From: Sphingobacteriaceae bacterium | Lineage (GTDB): Bacteria > Bacteroidota > Bacteroidia > B-17B0 > Aurantibacillaceae | Direction of reading: 5' to 3' | NCBI GenBank assembly: GCA_016709575.1 | Contig: JADJMM010000008.1 | Coordinates: 191,690-255,689, forward strand | Length of the DNA: 64,000 nucleotides | Shown: in pieces, positions 40,601 through 50,354 of the stretch | Layout of the letters: every line of letters starts with the position of its first letter | Position numbering within the stretch: position 1 is the first letter of the stretch | Made by a program: the position numbers and the translations under genes | Notes under the pieces: generated by a model | Told to the model about the DNA's origin: nothing | Database searches by the model: none | The model's input: only the letters and a program-made list of their open reading frames with translations

Positions 40601-43600
40601 TAGTCCAAGCAAAAACATTATTTCCTAAACCTAACCCTGTAATGCTTGTTGTTGGTGAAAGTGAATTGGTGATTATTCCTGTTCCTGATACTAATGTCCA
40701 AACACCTATACCAACTGTTGCTGTGTTAGCAGTCATCACAGTTGTCGGCGAAGAAATACAAAGTGTTTGATTGGTTCCAGCATTTGCAATTGTAGGAACA
40801 TTATTTACAGTTATGGCTACAGTTGATGAAGATGCTAAACAAGGCGCATTCGAAATGGTCCAAGCAAAAATGTTTGTTCCTAAACCTAATCCTGTAATTG
40901 ATGTCGTGGGTGATAACGAATTTGTAATAATTCCTGTTCCCGAAACTAAACTCCATGTTCCTGTACCAACAGTTGCAGTGTTGGCTGTCATAAATGTATT
41001 CGGACTCGTAATACATAAAGTTTGATTTGAACCAGCATTCGAAATACTTGGAATGTTGTTTACTGTAATTGTTATTGTAGCAACAGATGCCGGACAAGGC
41101 GCATTAGAAATAGTCCAAGCGAACACATTATTTCCTAAGCCTAGGCCTGTAATTGATGATGTTGGCGAAAGTGAATTTGTAATTACTCCTGTTCCGGAAA
41201 CTAATGTCCAAGCTCCTGTGCCAACAATAGGAGTATTTGCTAACATAGTTGTTGTTGGATTAGAAATACAAAGAGTTTGATCAATACCGGCATCAGCAAC
41301 CGTTGGAAAATCATTAACTCTAATTACAACGTTCGAACTTGATGGAGCGCAAGGTGCGTTTGAAATAGTCCAAGCGAAGATATTATTTCCTAAACCTAAT
41401 CCTGTAACACTAGTTGTTGGTGATAATGAATTAGTAATTGTTCCCGAACCTGAAACTAATGTCCAGGCTCCCGTACCAACAGTTGCGGTATTGGCGGTCA
41501 TGAAAGTATTCGGACTACTAATACATAAAGTTTGATTAGAGCCTGCGCTTGATATTGTTGGAACGTCGTTTACAATTATGGCTACTGTTGCATTCGATGG
41601 TGCACATGGTGCATTTGAAATTTCCCACTGAAAAATATTTGTACCTACTGCTAATCCGGTTATTGTTGTTAATGGTGACAAAGAATTGGTGATTGTTCCT
41701 GAACCGGAAAGTAAAGTCCAAGCACCGCTACCAACAAATGGAATATTAGCTGCCATAGTTGTAGTGGGCGAGGAGATACATAAAGTTTGATTTGGTCCAG
41801 CGCTTGCTATTGATGGAACATCATTTACTATTATTGCTACGGTTGATGCTGATGGTGAACAAGGATTGTTTGAAATTTCCCACTCAAAAATATTAACACC
41901 TAATCCTAAACCTGTAATACTGGTTGTTGGTGATAATGAATTGGTGATAGTTCCGGAACCTGAAACCAAAGTCCATATACCTGTTCCAACTGTTGCTGTA
42001 TTGGCAGTCATGAATGTATTAGGACTACTAATACATAGTGTTTGATTAGAGCCTGCATTCGAAATAGTTGGTACATCTTCAACAACTATGGCCATTGTTG
42101 CAGTTGATGCTACACAAGGTGCGTTCGAAATAGTCCAAGAAAAAACATTTGTACCAACTGCAAGTCCTGTAATGGATGTTGTTGGTGACAATGAATTTGT
42201 AATTACACCTGTACCGGAAACTAACGACCATGTGCCAATACCAAGAGTAGCTGAGTTTGCGCTCATGGTAGTTGTTGGTGTGGTGATACAAAGTGTTTGA
42301 CTTACTCCGGCACTTGCAATCGTTGGCACATCTTCAACAACTATTGTAACTGTTGATGAAGAAGCTAAACAAGGAGCGTTCGAGATAGTCCATTCAAATA
42401 CATTTGTTCCAAGTGCTAATCCTGTGATTGAAGTTATTGGTGAAAGTGAATTAGTTATTGTTCCTGAACCTGAAATTAAACTCCATGTTCCAATGCCAAC
42501 AGTTGCGGCATTGGCAGTCATCAAGGTATTCGGACTTGTAATACATAAAGTTTGATTTGCACCACCATTCGAAATAGTTGGGACATCACTAACAATAATT
42601 GCAACTGTAGAAATTGAAGGGGCGCAAGGTGAATTTGAAATAGTCCACGAAAAATATTTGTTCCAACTGCAAGTCCAGTTATTGTAGTATTAGGAGATAA
42701 TGAATTTGTAATAATACCTGTACCTGAAACTAACGACCATGTGCCAACACCAACGGTTGCTGTGTTAGCAGTCATGATAGTTGTTGGTGAAGAAATACAA
42801 AGTGTTTGATTTGTTCCGGCGTTTGCAAGCGTAGGAACATTATTTACTGTTATTGAAACTGTAGATGTGGAAGCGGCACAAGGTGTGTTTCCAATTGTCC
42901 ATGCAAAAATATTTGTACCTAAACCTAATCCGGTTATTGTGGTAGAAGGGGAAAGTGAATTAGTAATAACACCCGTTCCTGAAACTAACGACCAAGTTCC
43001 TATACCAACGGTTGCAGTGTTAGCTGACATAGTAGCGGTTGGTGAAGAAATACAAATAGTTTGATTAGTACCTGCATTTGCAATAGAAGGTACAGCTCTT
43101 CCAACAATAATTATATCGTCAAAAGTTGCAGTGCAAGGTGCATTTGAAATTGTCCATCGAAAAGTATTATTGCCAACTCCTAAACCTGTAATAAGTGAGG
43201 TAGGACTTGATGGCGTTGCAATAGTTCCTGCACCTCCAATTAAAGTCCAAAGCCCTGTACCAGCTGTAGGGGTATTAGCAGCCATTGTCGCACTCGAGCT
43301 AACACAAACAGTTTGATCGGCTCCTGCTGCTGCTATTGATGGTAAAGGCCTGATTGTTATAGTAACATTATCAACAGAAGTTGTACAAGGTAAGTTTGAG
43401 ATAGACCAGGTAAGCACAGTGGTACCAACCGTTAGTCCTGTTAATGTTGAAGTTGGTGAAAGAGAATTTGTAATGATACCAGGACCGGAAACTTTTATCC
43501 AAGCGCCAACACCTGCTGTTGGTGTATTACCTGCAAGTGTAGTTGAGCCTGTACTAACACAAACAGTTTGATCAACTCCTGCATTTGCAATAGATGGAAC

Positions 43601-45269
43601 CGCTCTTCCAACAATTATGACATCATCAAAGGTTGCAGTACAAGGTGCGTTAGAAATAGTCCATCGGAAAGTATTGTTACCAACGCCTAATCCTGTAATA
43701 CCGGAGGTTGGACTAGTTGGTGTTGTTATGGTACCTGCGCCACCAAGTAATGTCCATAATCCTGTGCCTGCAGTAGGAGTGTTGGCTGCCATTGTTGCTC
43801 CTGAACTAACACAAACCGTTTGATCAATTCCTGCTGTTGCAATTGAAGGAAGCGCTCTAGTTGTAATGGTCATGTTATCAACTGAAGTTGTGCAAGGTAA
43901 ATTTGAAATAGACCAGGTGAGTACAGTTGTCCCGACCGTTAGTCCGGTTAATGTTGAGTTAGGAGTAAGTGAATTTGTAATGGTGCCGGGGCCTGAAACT
44001 TTTACCCAACGACCAACACCTGCAGTTGGTGTATTACCGGCGAGTGTAGTAGATCCTGTACTAACACAAACTGTTTGATCAACACCTGCATTTGCAATGG
44101 AAGGCACTGCTCTTCCAACAATTATAATATTATCTTGAGAACTTACACAAGGGGCGTTAGTAATGTTCCATCGAAATGTGTTGTTACCAACTCCTAATCC
44201 TGTAATGCCGGATGTTGGACTGGTTGGTGTAGTTATAGTTCCGGCACCACCAATTAAAGTCCAAAGTCCTGTACCCGCAGTTGGAGTATTGGCTGCCATT
44301 ACAGCACCGGAACTTACACAAACAGTTTGATCCGGACCAGCTGCTGAAATTGACGTAGCTCCTCTTGTTGTGATAGTCATATTAGAAACCGAAGAGGCGC
44401 ATGGCGGATTGCTAATTGACCAAGTTAGGACAGTTAAGCCTGCGGTTAATCCAGTTACTGTTGTATTTCTTACAAGTGGATTTGTTATAGTTCCGGAACC
44501 TGAAACTTTAACCCATACTCCTGTTCCTAAAGCTACAATATTGCCATTCAAAGTAGCAGTTGCAGTACCTGTAGTTGCACAAACGGTTTGACTTAGTCCG
44601 GCATTTGAACTGTTGGAGGAGGACGTATAGTAATAGTCATGTTAGCGGTTGACGAAGTACAAGGCGAATTACTAATAGACCAGGTTAATACAGTGGTGCC
44701 GACCGTTAGTCCTGTTATAGTTGATGCGGGATTGGTTGGCGTTGTTACCGTTCCTGGTCCTGAAACTTTTACCCATATTCCAGTCCCGTTTACAGGATTA
44801 TTACCTGCCAATAAAGCTGAACCAGCCGTAACGCAAACGGTTTGACTTGGTCCGGCATTAGCAACAGTTGGAAGTGGGCGTGTTGTTATTGTTACGTTTG
44901 ATGCAGAAGGAGTACATGTTCCGTTAGTGATGGTCCATGCAAAAACATTTGTACCTACTGCTAATCCAGTAATAGTTGTATTTGGTATAAGGAATTTGTT
45001 ATTACACCAGTTCCTGAAACTAAAGTCCATCTTCCAATTCCTGCACCTGTGGCAGTGTTTGCTGCCATTAAAGCATTAGTCCCAATACATAAAGTTTGGC
45101 TTGGACCAGCATTTGAAACTTGACATTGTGATTGTAAAGTGTTGGTTTTTAGAAAAAAGAGACAGCAAATCAGAACAAGAAATATCTTATTTGGAAAGGT
45201 AAAGTGGGTATTTTCGTTAAATCTCTCATTTTTTGAAGATAATTTGTTCGAATTTAGGAGGTTGGGCAC
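31672..45269 (-). CDS. Giant repetitive T9SS surface adhesin (SprB-like), split by frameshifts
   Basis: About 13.6 kb, roughly 4,530 residues if continuous. A GTG start at 45269 gives a long basic N-region then a signal helix (IFLVLICCLFFLKTNTLQSQ). About 50 tandem repeats of 80-85 residues follow, of the form P-x-[IV]-[AS]-N-A-G-x-x-Q-T-[LV]-C, G-x-G-x-W-[TS]-L-[VI]-S-G, NSLSPTTSITGL, W-T-I-S-N-x-P-C. The C-terminus is a gliding-motility/T9SS type B domain (AISPNGDGINDYLEV, VVNRWGSVVFED, TYFYVIKLNSEVKTGYI). Open segments are 44961-45269, 44593-45030, 42521-44551, 40182-42524, 36514-40251, 35985-36227, 32791-36114 and 31672-32748; the reading moves between them near 44990, 44605, 42655, 40215, 36565, 36300, 36030 and 32780. 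Each repeat keeps two Cys. Composition is Thr/Ser/Asn/Gly-rich. Predicted role: surface adhesion or gliding. Confidence 0.9.
32923..33918. repeat. Higher-order dimer, 498-bp period
   Basis: The block AGGATATGAATCTAC recurs at 32923 and 33421, exactly 498 bp apart. The encoded pair is an F-T-I-C-A-S-T-S-T-L-N unit followed by a Q-T-L-C-L-P-T-T-T-L-N unit. The two copies are almost identical, more so than neighbouring monomers. Confidence 0.8.
38501..40285. repeat. Higher-order dimer, 510-bp period
   Basis: Two monomer types alternate. Type A starts (GATTTACAGTAATGGTTACG) at 39011, 39521 and 40031; type B starts (GATTAACTGTAATCG-like) at 38756, 39266 and 39776. Each is exactly 510 bp from the next. 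At protein level TSPNTFMTANTAT units alternate with SSPTTVMNANFP units. Confidence 0.85.
43095..44365. repeat. Higher-order dimer, 507-bp period
   Basis: GCTCTTCCAAC recurs at 43095, 43602 and 44109, 507 bp apart. Units with VCVSSGATMAANTPTAGTG alternate with units with VCVSTGSTTLAGNTPTAGVG. About two and a half dimers are present, with near-identical sequence. Confidence 0.85.
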
Positions 45270-45272
45270 TTC

Positions 45273-45306
45273 AAAAAAAATCCCAAACCGTTTCTGATTT
45301 GGGATT
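45273..45306 (-). terminator. Rho-independent terminator after gap
   Basis: AATCCCAAA and TTTGGGATT form a 9-bp stem. On the minus strand an uninterrupted T-run (eight bases) follows. It lies between the gap stop at 45331 and the adhesin start at 45269, so the adhesin operon must have its own promoter or rely on read-through. Confidence 0.85.
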
Positions 45307-45330
45307 AAAATTCTGAAAGAAAAGAAAATT

Positions 45331-46791
45331 CTAATAATAAATTGCTCTTCTAACTTCTGAAATATGTTTACTGAAACGAATTACTTGACGGGTATATCCA
45401 TATTCGTTATCATACCAAACGTACAACACACAACTCTTTTTATCAGGAGAAATGATAGTTGCCTGACTATCGAAAACACTTGGACAAGAACTTCCAACAA
45501 TATCAGTTGACACTAACTCATTGCTAAATGCGTATTGGATTTGCTCTACCAATCCGCCTTGTAAAGCGTATTTACGAATGATTTCGTTTACTTCTTCCTT
45601 AGTAACTTCTTTACTGATATTTAAATTTAAAATCGCTAAAGAAACATTTGGCGTTGGTACACGAACTGAATTAGCAGTGAATTTACCTGACAAATGAGGT
45701 AAAACTTTTTTCAAAGCACTTTCAGCACCGGTTTCAGTAATTACCATATTTAATGCTGCTGAACGTCCGCGACGAGATTTTTTATGGTAGTTATCTAATA
45801 GGTTTTGATCGTTTGTATACGAGTGAACAGTTTCAATATGTCCTTTTACTATTCCTAATTCTTTATCAATTACATAAAGAATTGGCATAATGGCATTGGT
45901 AGTACAAGAAGCTGCTGAAAATATTTTCTGTGTTTTTACATCAACAGTTTCGTGATTTACACCGTGAACTACATTAGGAACATCACCTTTTGCAGGTGCG
46001 GTTAATAATACTTTTGAAATTCCTTTCGCTTGTAAATGACGACTTAATTCTTTGTCATCTCTAAAAACACCGGTGTTATCAATTAATAAAGCATCGTTAA
46101 TTCCATACTTAGTATAATCCACATCTTCAGGGTTTTTAGAATCAATCATGTGAACTGTGTGTCCATTAATGATTAAAGCTTTGTTTGCTAAATCTTCAAT
46201 AACAGTTCCTGGAAAAGGGCCATGAACTGAATCTGTACGAAGTAAATCAGCACGTTTTGTAATATCAGCATCGCTACTTCCTCTGGTAACAATCGCACGT
46301 AAACGTAATTGCTCACCTTTTCCTGCTTGAGATATTAATTCTCTCGCAGCTAAACGACCAATTCGCCCGAACCCAAATAATACCACATCTTTTGGTGTGA
46401 TTGAACCTTTTTTACCAATTAAATCTTTTAACTTATTGTTTAAAAAATCTGTTTGAGATTTAAATTTATCTTTTTCCTGAAGCCACTCATAAGCTAATTT
46501 GCCTATATCAATTCTTGAGGGACAAACGTCCAAATTATAAATCTCAGTAGCTAATGATACAGTATCTTTAACTGCAATAGTTTTCTTTACAATATCTTTT
46601 GCGTAAAAGTGAAGATTGATAATTTCACTCGCACTGCGGTCAACCAACTGATTTCTGAATAGAATTAACTCGATAGATTTATCGAACCAAAGTTTCCCAA
46701 TAGCGCCAATTAAATCAATAGCTGCTTTTTCATCCTTAATCCACTCGTTAAGTTGTGTTTCGTAGGCGGAGTTTTTTGCAAGTGTTTCCAT
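45331..46791 (-). CDS. gap: Glyceraldehyde-3-phosphate dehydrogenase, long form
   Basis: 486 residues, about 150 more than classical GapA. Residues 1-130 are a helical extension (ETQLNEWIKDEKAAIDLIG). The Rossmann motif LFGFGRIGRLAAREL starts at about 138, and the catalytic Cys is C296 in FSAASCTTNAI. The catalytic-domain motifs VPTPNVSLAILNLNI and WYDNEYGYTRQVIRFSKHI are intact. It oxidises glyceraldehyde 3-phosphate to 1,3-bisphosphoglycerate, or the reverse. The long form is known in Bacteroidota and other groups; the role of the extension is unclear. A TAAATTTG box at 46812-46819 (minus) may be its -7 element. Ends at a strong terminator. Confidence 0.95.
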   Translation of the reverse strand: METLAKNSAYETQLNEWIKDEKAAIDLIGAIGKLWFDKSIELILFRNQLVDRSASEIINLHFYAKDIVKKTIAVKDTVSLATEIYNLDVCPSRIDIGKLAYEWLQEKDKFKSQTDFLNNKLKDLIGKKGSITPKDVVLFGFGRIGRLAARELISQAGKGEQLRLRAIVTRGSSDADITKRADLLRTDSVHGPFPGTVIEDLANKALIINGHTVHMIDSKNPEDVDYTKYGINDALLIDNTGVFRDDKELSRHLQAKGISKVLLTAPAKGDVPNVVHGVNHETVDVKTQKIFSAASCTTNAIMPILYVIDKELGIVKGHIETVHSYTNDQNLLDNYHKKSRRGRSAALNMVITETGAESALKKVLPHLSGKFTANSVRVPTPNVSLAILNLNISKEVTKEEVNEIIRKYALQGGLVEQIQYAFSNELVSTDIVGSSCPSVFDSQATIISPDKKSCVLYVWYDNEYGYTRQVIRFSKHISEVRRAIYY

Positions 46792-46862
46792 GTACTGTGT
46801 TTTTAGAAAATCAAATTTAAAAAAATGATACCTTTTTTATAGTGTTGTTAATAATTGAGAAA

Positions 46863-46891
46863 CAAAAAAGCCGCGGAGACTTTTCCGCGGC
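46863..46891 (-). terminator. Rho-independent terminator after ndk
   Basis: GCCGCGGA (46870-46877) pairs with TCCGCGGC (46884-46891) across a 6-nt loop; on the minus strand six T follow. It lies 6 bp past the ndk stop. Confidence 0.9.
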
Positions 46892-46897
46892 GTATTT

Positions 46898-47317
46898 TTA
46901 AAAGCTTTCTAATTGCGAAAAGAAAAAGTCGTCCTCAATATTTGCGTCTTCATCGCTATCAGACCCGTGAACAGCATTAGCTGCGCTAGATTTAGCGGAA
47001 TAATTTACGGATAGTTCCTTCCTCAGCTTTAGTTGGATCAGTGGCCCCAATTAATTTACGGTAATCAGCTACTGCATTGTCTTTTACTAAAACAGCTGCA
47101 ACAATTGGCCCGTTACTCATATAGTTAACTAATTCACCATAAAAGGACGCTCTTTATGAACTGCGTAAAATTGTCCTGCTTGTTCCGGACTTAAACGAAG
47201 GTATTTCATTGCTAAAATTTTAAAACCACTTTGGTTTATTTTAGCTAAAATTGGCCCAATGTTGTTAGCTTCAACTGCATCGGGTTTAATCATGGTAAAT
47301 GTGATGTTTCCTGCCAT
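46898..47317 (-). CDS. ndk: Nucleoside diphosphate kinase (two frameshifts)
   Basis: MAGNITFTMIKPDAVEANNI is the typical start, followed by GFKILAMKYLRLSPEQAGQF and VHKERPF. A T is missing from the next T-run (YGELV expected), after which the second frame gives YMSNGPIVAAVLVKDNAV and IGATDPTKAEEGTIRK. One extra C near 47001 shifts the frame again before SSAANAVHGSDS, which holds the catalytic His. The end is ENANIEDDFFF and the stop is at 46898-46900. The joined length is 139 residues, exactly the family norm, so the gene is almost certainly functional and the breaks are sequence errors. It balances nucleoside triphosphate pools. A TATCTTTG box (47342-47349, minus) may be the promoter -7 element. 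Confidence 0.92.
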
Positions 47318-47449
47318 TTTATCTTTAAATTAATAAGGGCGCAAAGATAGTGATTATTTATTATCTGCCACGACGGCGGGCTTATTTATTACAATATTAT
47401 ATGTTCCTTGAGTCGTAATTAATTGGTAAATTAGCAACTCGTTTAGCCT

Positions 47450-48457
47450 ATGAAAAAGCCCAATTTTGCAGCCTTTAAAGCCCTAATAAAAAAATCGAAT
47501 AACATTGTAATTGTAACACATTGGAGTCCGGATGGTGATGCCATGGGCTCGAGTTTAGGTTTATATAATTACCTATTAAAAATTAAGAAAAAGGCTACAG
47601 TAATTGTGCCCAACGAGTATCCTGAATTTTTAAAATGGTTACCCGGCGATAATAAAGTTTTGAATCATCAAAGTGAACCTTCAAAAGTAGAAGCTTTGGT
47701 TCAAAAGGCCGATGCAATTTTCACGTTAGATTTTAATTCATATAAACGAATAGAAAAATTAGGCGAAGTAGTTGCAGCAAGTAAAGCGGTAAAAGTGTTA
47801 ATCGATCACCATCAACAACCCGATAAATTTGCGAAGGTTGTTTATCATGATGTGAAAGCTTGTAGCACTTGCGAAATGGTTTATCATTTAATTGTAGGCT
47901 TAGGACATAAAAAATTAATTGATAAAAAAATTGCAGCTTGTTTATATACCGGAATAATGACAGATACAGGTTCTTTCCGTTTTTCTTCAGTAACATCCAA
48001 AACACATTTAGTAATTGCAGATTTAGTAAAAGCAGGAGCTGTTCCAAATCAAATTCACGAAGCTATTTATGATACTTACGCCTATAACCGTTTAAAATTA
48101 ATCGGATATTCTATTTTACAAAAAATGATGGTTCTTCCTGGAAAAAACACTGCTTACATAGGTTTATCAGAAGAAGAATTAAAACAATTCGATTATCAAA
48201 AAGGAGATACTGAGGGTTTAGTAAATTATCCTTTAACTATGAAGGGAATTAAATTCGCAGCCTATTTTGCAGAAATGGATGGAGTAGTTAAAATGTCGTT
48301 CCGTAGCAAAGGAAAATTTGATGTGAACCAATTTGCACGCACTCATTTTAGCGGTGGCGGACATATTAACGCAGCCGGCGGAAAAAGCAATTTGAGTTTA
48401 AATGATACTATTGCCAAATTTTTAGAAATTGTGAGTCAACCTGATTTTACCGCATAA
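47450..48457 (+). CDS. nrnA: DHH-family bifunctional oligoribonuclease/PAP phosphatase
   Basis: 335 residues. The DHH motifs are complete: IVIVTHWSPDGDAMGSSLG, FTLDFNSYKRI, VLIDHHQQPDK, and TGIMTDTGSFRFSS. The DHHA1 domain ends FARTHFSGGGHINAAGGKS. By family knowledge it is a Mn2+-dependent 3'-5' degrader of short RNA and of 3'-phosphoadenosine 5'-phosphate. It starts a run of tightly spaced plus-strand genes (1 bp to the next gene) and is divergent from ndk across 132 bp. Confidence 0.93.
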   Translation: MKKPNFAAFKALIKKSNNIVIVTHWSPDGDAMGSSLGLYNYLLKIKKKATVIVPNEYPEFLKWLPGDNKVLNHQSEPSKVEALVQKADAIFTLDFNSYKRIEKLGEVVAASKAVKVLIDHHQQPDKFAKVVYHDVKACSTCEMVYHLIVGLGHKKLIDKKIAACLYTGIMTDTGSFRFSSVTSKTHLVIADLVKAGAVPNQIHEAIYDTYAYNRLKLIGYSILQKMMVLPGKNTAYIGLSEEELKQFDYQKGDTEGLVNYPLTMKGIKFAAYFAEMDGVVKMSFRSKGKFDVNQFARTHFSGGGHINAAGGKSNLSLNDTIAKFLEIVSQPDFTA

Positions 48458-48458
48458 G

Positions 48459-48947
48459 ATGTTTGAGTGGTTTAAAAATTATTTACTACAACAGGAAATT
48501 GGAAGCGGTTCTAAAATTCAAAAGCAATTTGTAGAGTGGGAGAAGGTGCAGTCGGTTGTGATTTTAGTCGGCAGCACTCAATTTAGTGTTGTTAAGGAAT
48601 TCGCAAAACAAACCGGAAAGAATATTGATATTATTGTTACGCATTCAGATAAAACTTCAGAAACTAAAGATTGTTTTCTCTCTTTAAATAAAAAGGATTT
48701 TAATTTTTTCGGTTTACCAAAGCCGGAAATAATTCAGAAGCTGAAAACAACAACGTATGATGTTTTAATTAATACTGATTTCAATAACTCAGGATTTTTG
48801 AAGTCAATAACCGGTTTAACGTCCGCCAAGTGTAAATTAGGTCCTGAAAGTGCTGTTTATAATGAGTTTTTCGATATTAGTATCCAAAGTAATCAACAGG
48901 ATTTCTTAAAACAGGCCTTGAAATATTTAATGATGATTAAAAGCTAA
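48459..48947 (+). CDS. DUF6913-like hypothetical protein
   Basis: 162 residues, no signal peptide or membrane helix. The strand-helix pattern (VQSVVILVGSTQFSVVKEFA, IDIIVTHSDKT, DFNFFGLPKPEIIQKL, YDVLINTDFNNSGFLKSITG, SAKCKLGPESAVYNEFFDIS) fits a small alpha/beta Rossmann-like fold. In Bacteroidota a DUF6913 gene often lies directly before dapA, as here, and the LINTDFNNSGFLKSITGL stretch is typical as I remember the family. It begins 1 bp after the nrnA stop. Function unknown; intracellular. Confidence 0.7.
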   Translation: MFEWFKNYLLQQEIGSGSKIQKQFVEWEKVQSVVILVGSTQFSVVKEFAKQTGKNIDIIVTHSDKTSETKDCFLSLNKKDFNFFGLPKPEIIQKLKTTTYDVLINTDFNNSGFLKSITGLTSAKCKLGPESAVYNEFFDISIQSNQQDFLKQALKYLMMIKS

Positions 48948-48953
48948 AATTAT

Positions 48954-48961
48954 TACTTTTG
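48954..48961 (+). promoter_or_regulatory. Possible -7 element of dapA
   Basis: TACTTTTG matches TAnnTTTG and ends 4 bp before the dapA ATG. No TTG lies at the right distance upstream, so this is weak on its own, but the geometry is the same as before mntR. Confidence 0.35.
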
Positions 48962-48965
48962 TTAT

Positions 48966-49847
48966 ATGGCAAATTTAGATTTAACAGGTACAGGTGTTGC
49001 AATTGTAACTCCATTTAAAAAAGATGGTTCAATTGATTTTAATGCTTTAAAAAAGTTGGTTAACCATTTAGTTAATGGAAAGGTAGAATATCTTGTTGTG
49101 ATGGGAACAACAGGTGAGTCGGTAACTTTGAGTAAAGAAGAAAAGCAAAAAGTTATTGATTGTGTAGTTAAAGAAAATAAAAAACGGATTCCCTTAGTTT
49201 TAGGTGTTGGCGGAAACGACACTGCTGAGATTGCAAAACAAATTTCGAAAGTTGATGCAAAAGCATTTTCGGCTATACTTTCTGTATCTCCATATTACAA
49301 TAAACCTTCTCAGGAAGGAATTTATCAGCACTATAAAGTAATTTCAAAAGCAAGTAAATTACCAATCATATTATATAATGTGCCGGGAAGAACTGCTTCG
49401 AACATTGCTTGGGATACAACTATTCGTTTGGCAAAAGAGTTTAAAAATATTATTGCTATTAAAGAAGCATCAGGAAGTATTGAGCAATGCATGCGAATTA
49501 TTAATAACCGTCCGAAAAACTTTTTAGTTATTAGCGGTGATGATAATTTAACGCTACCAATTATTGCAAGTGGTGGTGATGGTGTAATTTCGGTTGTAGC
49601 CAATGCATTTCCAAAGGATTTTTCTGATATGGTGCGTGCAGCTATTGAAGATGATATGGCAAAAGCACGTAAGTTGCATTACAAATTAATGGACATTACC
49701 GATCAATTATTCGCCGATGGAAATCCGGGTGGAATAAAGTATGCTTTAAGCTTGATGAAAATTTGCGATACGTATTTACGATTACCTTTGGTAGAACCAA
49801 ACGATAAAGTAAAACAGAAATTAAAAGATTTAATTAAAAAGTATTAA
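48966..49847 (+). CDS. dapA: 4-hydroxy-tetrahydrodipicolinate synthase
   Basis: 293 residues, the standard length. The TIM-barrel signatures are VMGTTGESVTL (T48, T49), the catalytic Tyr137 in LYNVPGRTASN, and the Schiff-base Lys166 in IIAIKEASGS. GGDGVISVVANAFPKDF closes the barrel. It condenses pyruvate and aspartate semialdehyde in the first step of diaminopimelate/lysine synthesis. The stop overlaps the start of the next gene by 1 bp. Confidence 0.96.
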   Translation: MANLDLTGTGVAIVTPFKKDGSIDFNALKKLVNHLVNGKVEYLVVMGTTGESVTLSKEEKQKVIDCVVKENKKRIPLVLGVGGNDTAEIAKQISKVDAKAFSAILSVSPYYNKPSQEGIYQHYKVISKASKLPIILYNVPGRTASNIAWDTTIRLAKEFKNIIAIKEASGSIEQCMRIINNRPKNFLVISGDDNLTLPIIASGGDGVISVVANAFPKDFSDMVRAAIEDDMAKARKLHYKLMDITDQLFADGNPGGIKYALSLMKICDTYLRLPLVEPNDKVKQKLKDLIKKY

Positions 49848-50348
49848 TGGCAAAAACTAAAATACTAGACACGATTCAAATTAGCCAAAAGCTTAACCGC
49901 ATGGCGTATAGGTGTACGAAAAAATTACGGTGAGAAAGAATTGCTTTTAGTGGGTATTGAAGGGAATGGTTATAAAGTAGCAGAACGCCTGCAGGAAATT
50001 CTCAAAAAAATATCACCACTTAAAATCAAATTGTCTAAAATAAAAATGGATAAAGAAAATCCATGGGCAACAGATCCTAAAATTGATTTTACAGAAAAAG
50101 ATTTTTTAAATAAGTCGGTAATTATGGTTGATGACGTTTTAAACAGCGGAAAAACTTTAATGTATGCCGTAAAACCTTTCCTTCACAAGCCGGTGAAACG
50201 ATTAAATGTTTTGGTATTGGTAGATAGAAGTCATACCCGTTACCCTGTAAAAGCAGATTTTGTTGGTTTATCATTATCAACCACCATGCAAGAACATATT
50301 GAAGCAGATTTTTCTAAAAAAGGAAAAGAAACCGTGTATTTAACCTAA
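49847..50348 (+). CDS. PyrR-like phosphoribosyltransferase (frameshifted)
   Basis: The start at 49847 gives MAKTKILDTIQISQKLNRMA. A base is lost near 49910, after which the frame continues YEKNYGEKELLLVGIEGNGY. The PRPP-binding motif SVIMVDDVLNSGKTLMYA is intact, and LNVLVLVDRSHTRYPVKADF closes the fold, as in PyrR and related proteins. About 167 residues. Likely a uracil/hypoxanthine-type phosphoribosyltransferase or a PyrR-like regulator; no RNA target is visible nearby. It overlaps the dapA stop by one base. Confidence 0.8.
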
Positions 50349-50354
50349 GCACCA

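Larger units (their letters stand above)
32395..45110. repeat. Tandem array of about 50 repeats, monomer about 255 bp
   Basis: Positions of the Q-T-[LV]-C codons recur every 246-258 bp, most often exactly 255 bp, for example around 38725, 38980, 39235, 39490 and 39745. Divergence between monomers is moderate. Parts of the array are made of nearly identical dimers, listed separately. The array is coding throughout. Confidence 0.9.

Noticed and set aside
34268..44591. Many plus-strand open frames of 65-300 codons (for example 36563-37456 and 34268-34909)
   Set aside because: They are the antisense of the adhesin repeats. Each has the same periodic Val/Glu/Pro pattern, arises from the repeat's codon composition, and lacks a start context or family similarity.
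32395..45110. Repeat array considered as CRISPR or satellite DNA
   Set aside because: The unit is about 255 bp, has no spacer structure, and keeps reading frame and protein motifs throughout, so it is a coding repeat.
31672..45269. Programmed frameshifting or phase variation in the adhesin
   Set aside because: The breaks are spread over eight sites with no shared slippery sequence, and ndk, proS-neighbour and other housekeeping genes show the same kind of damage.
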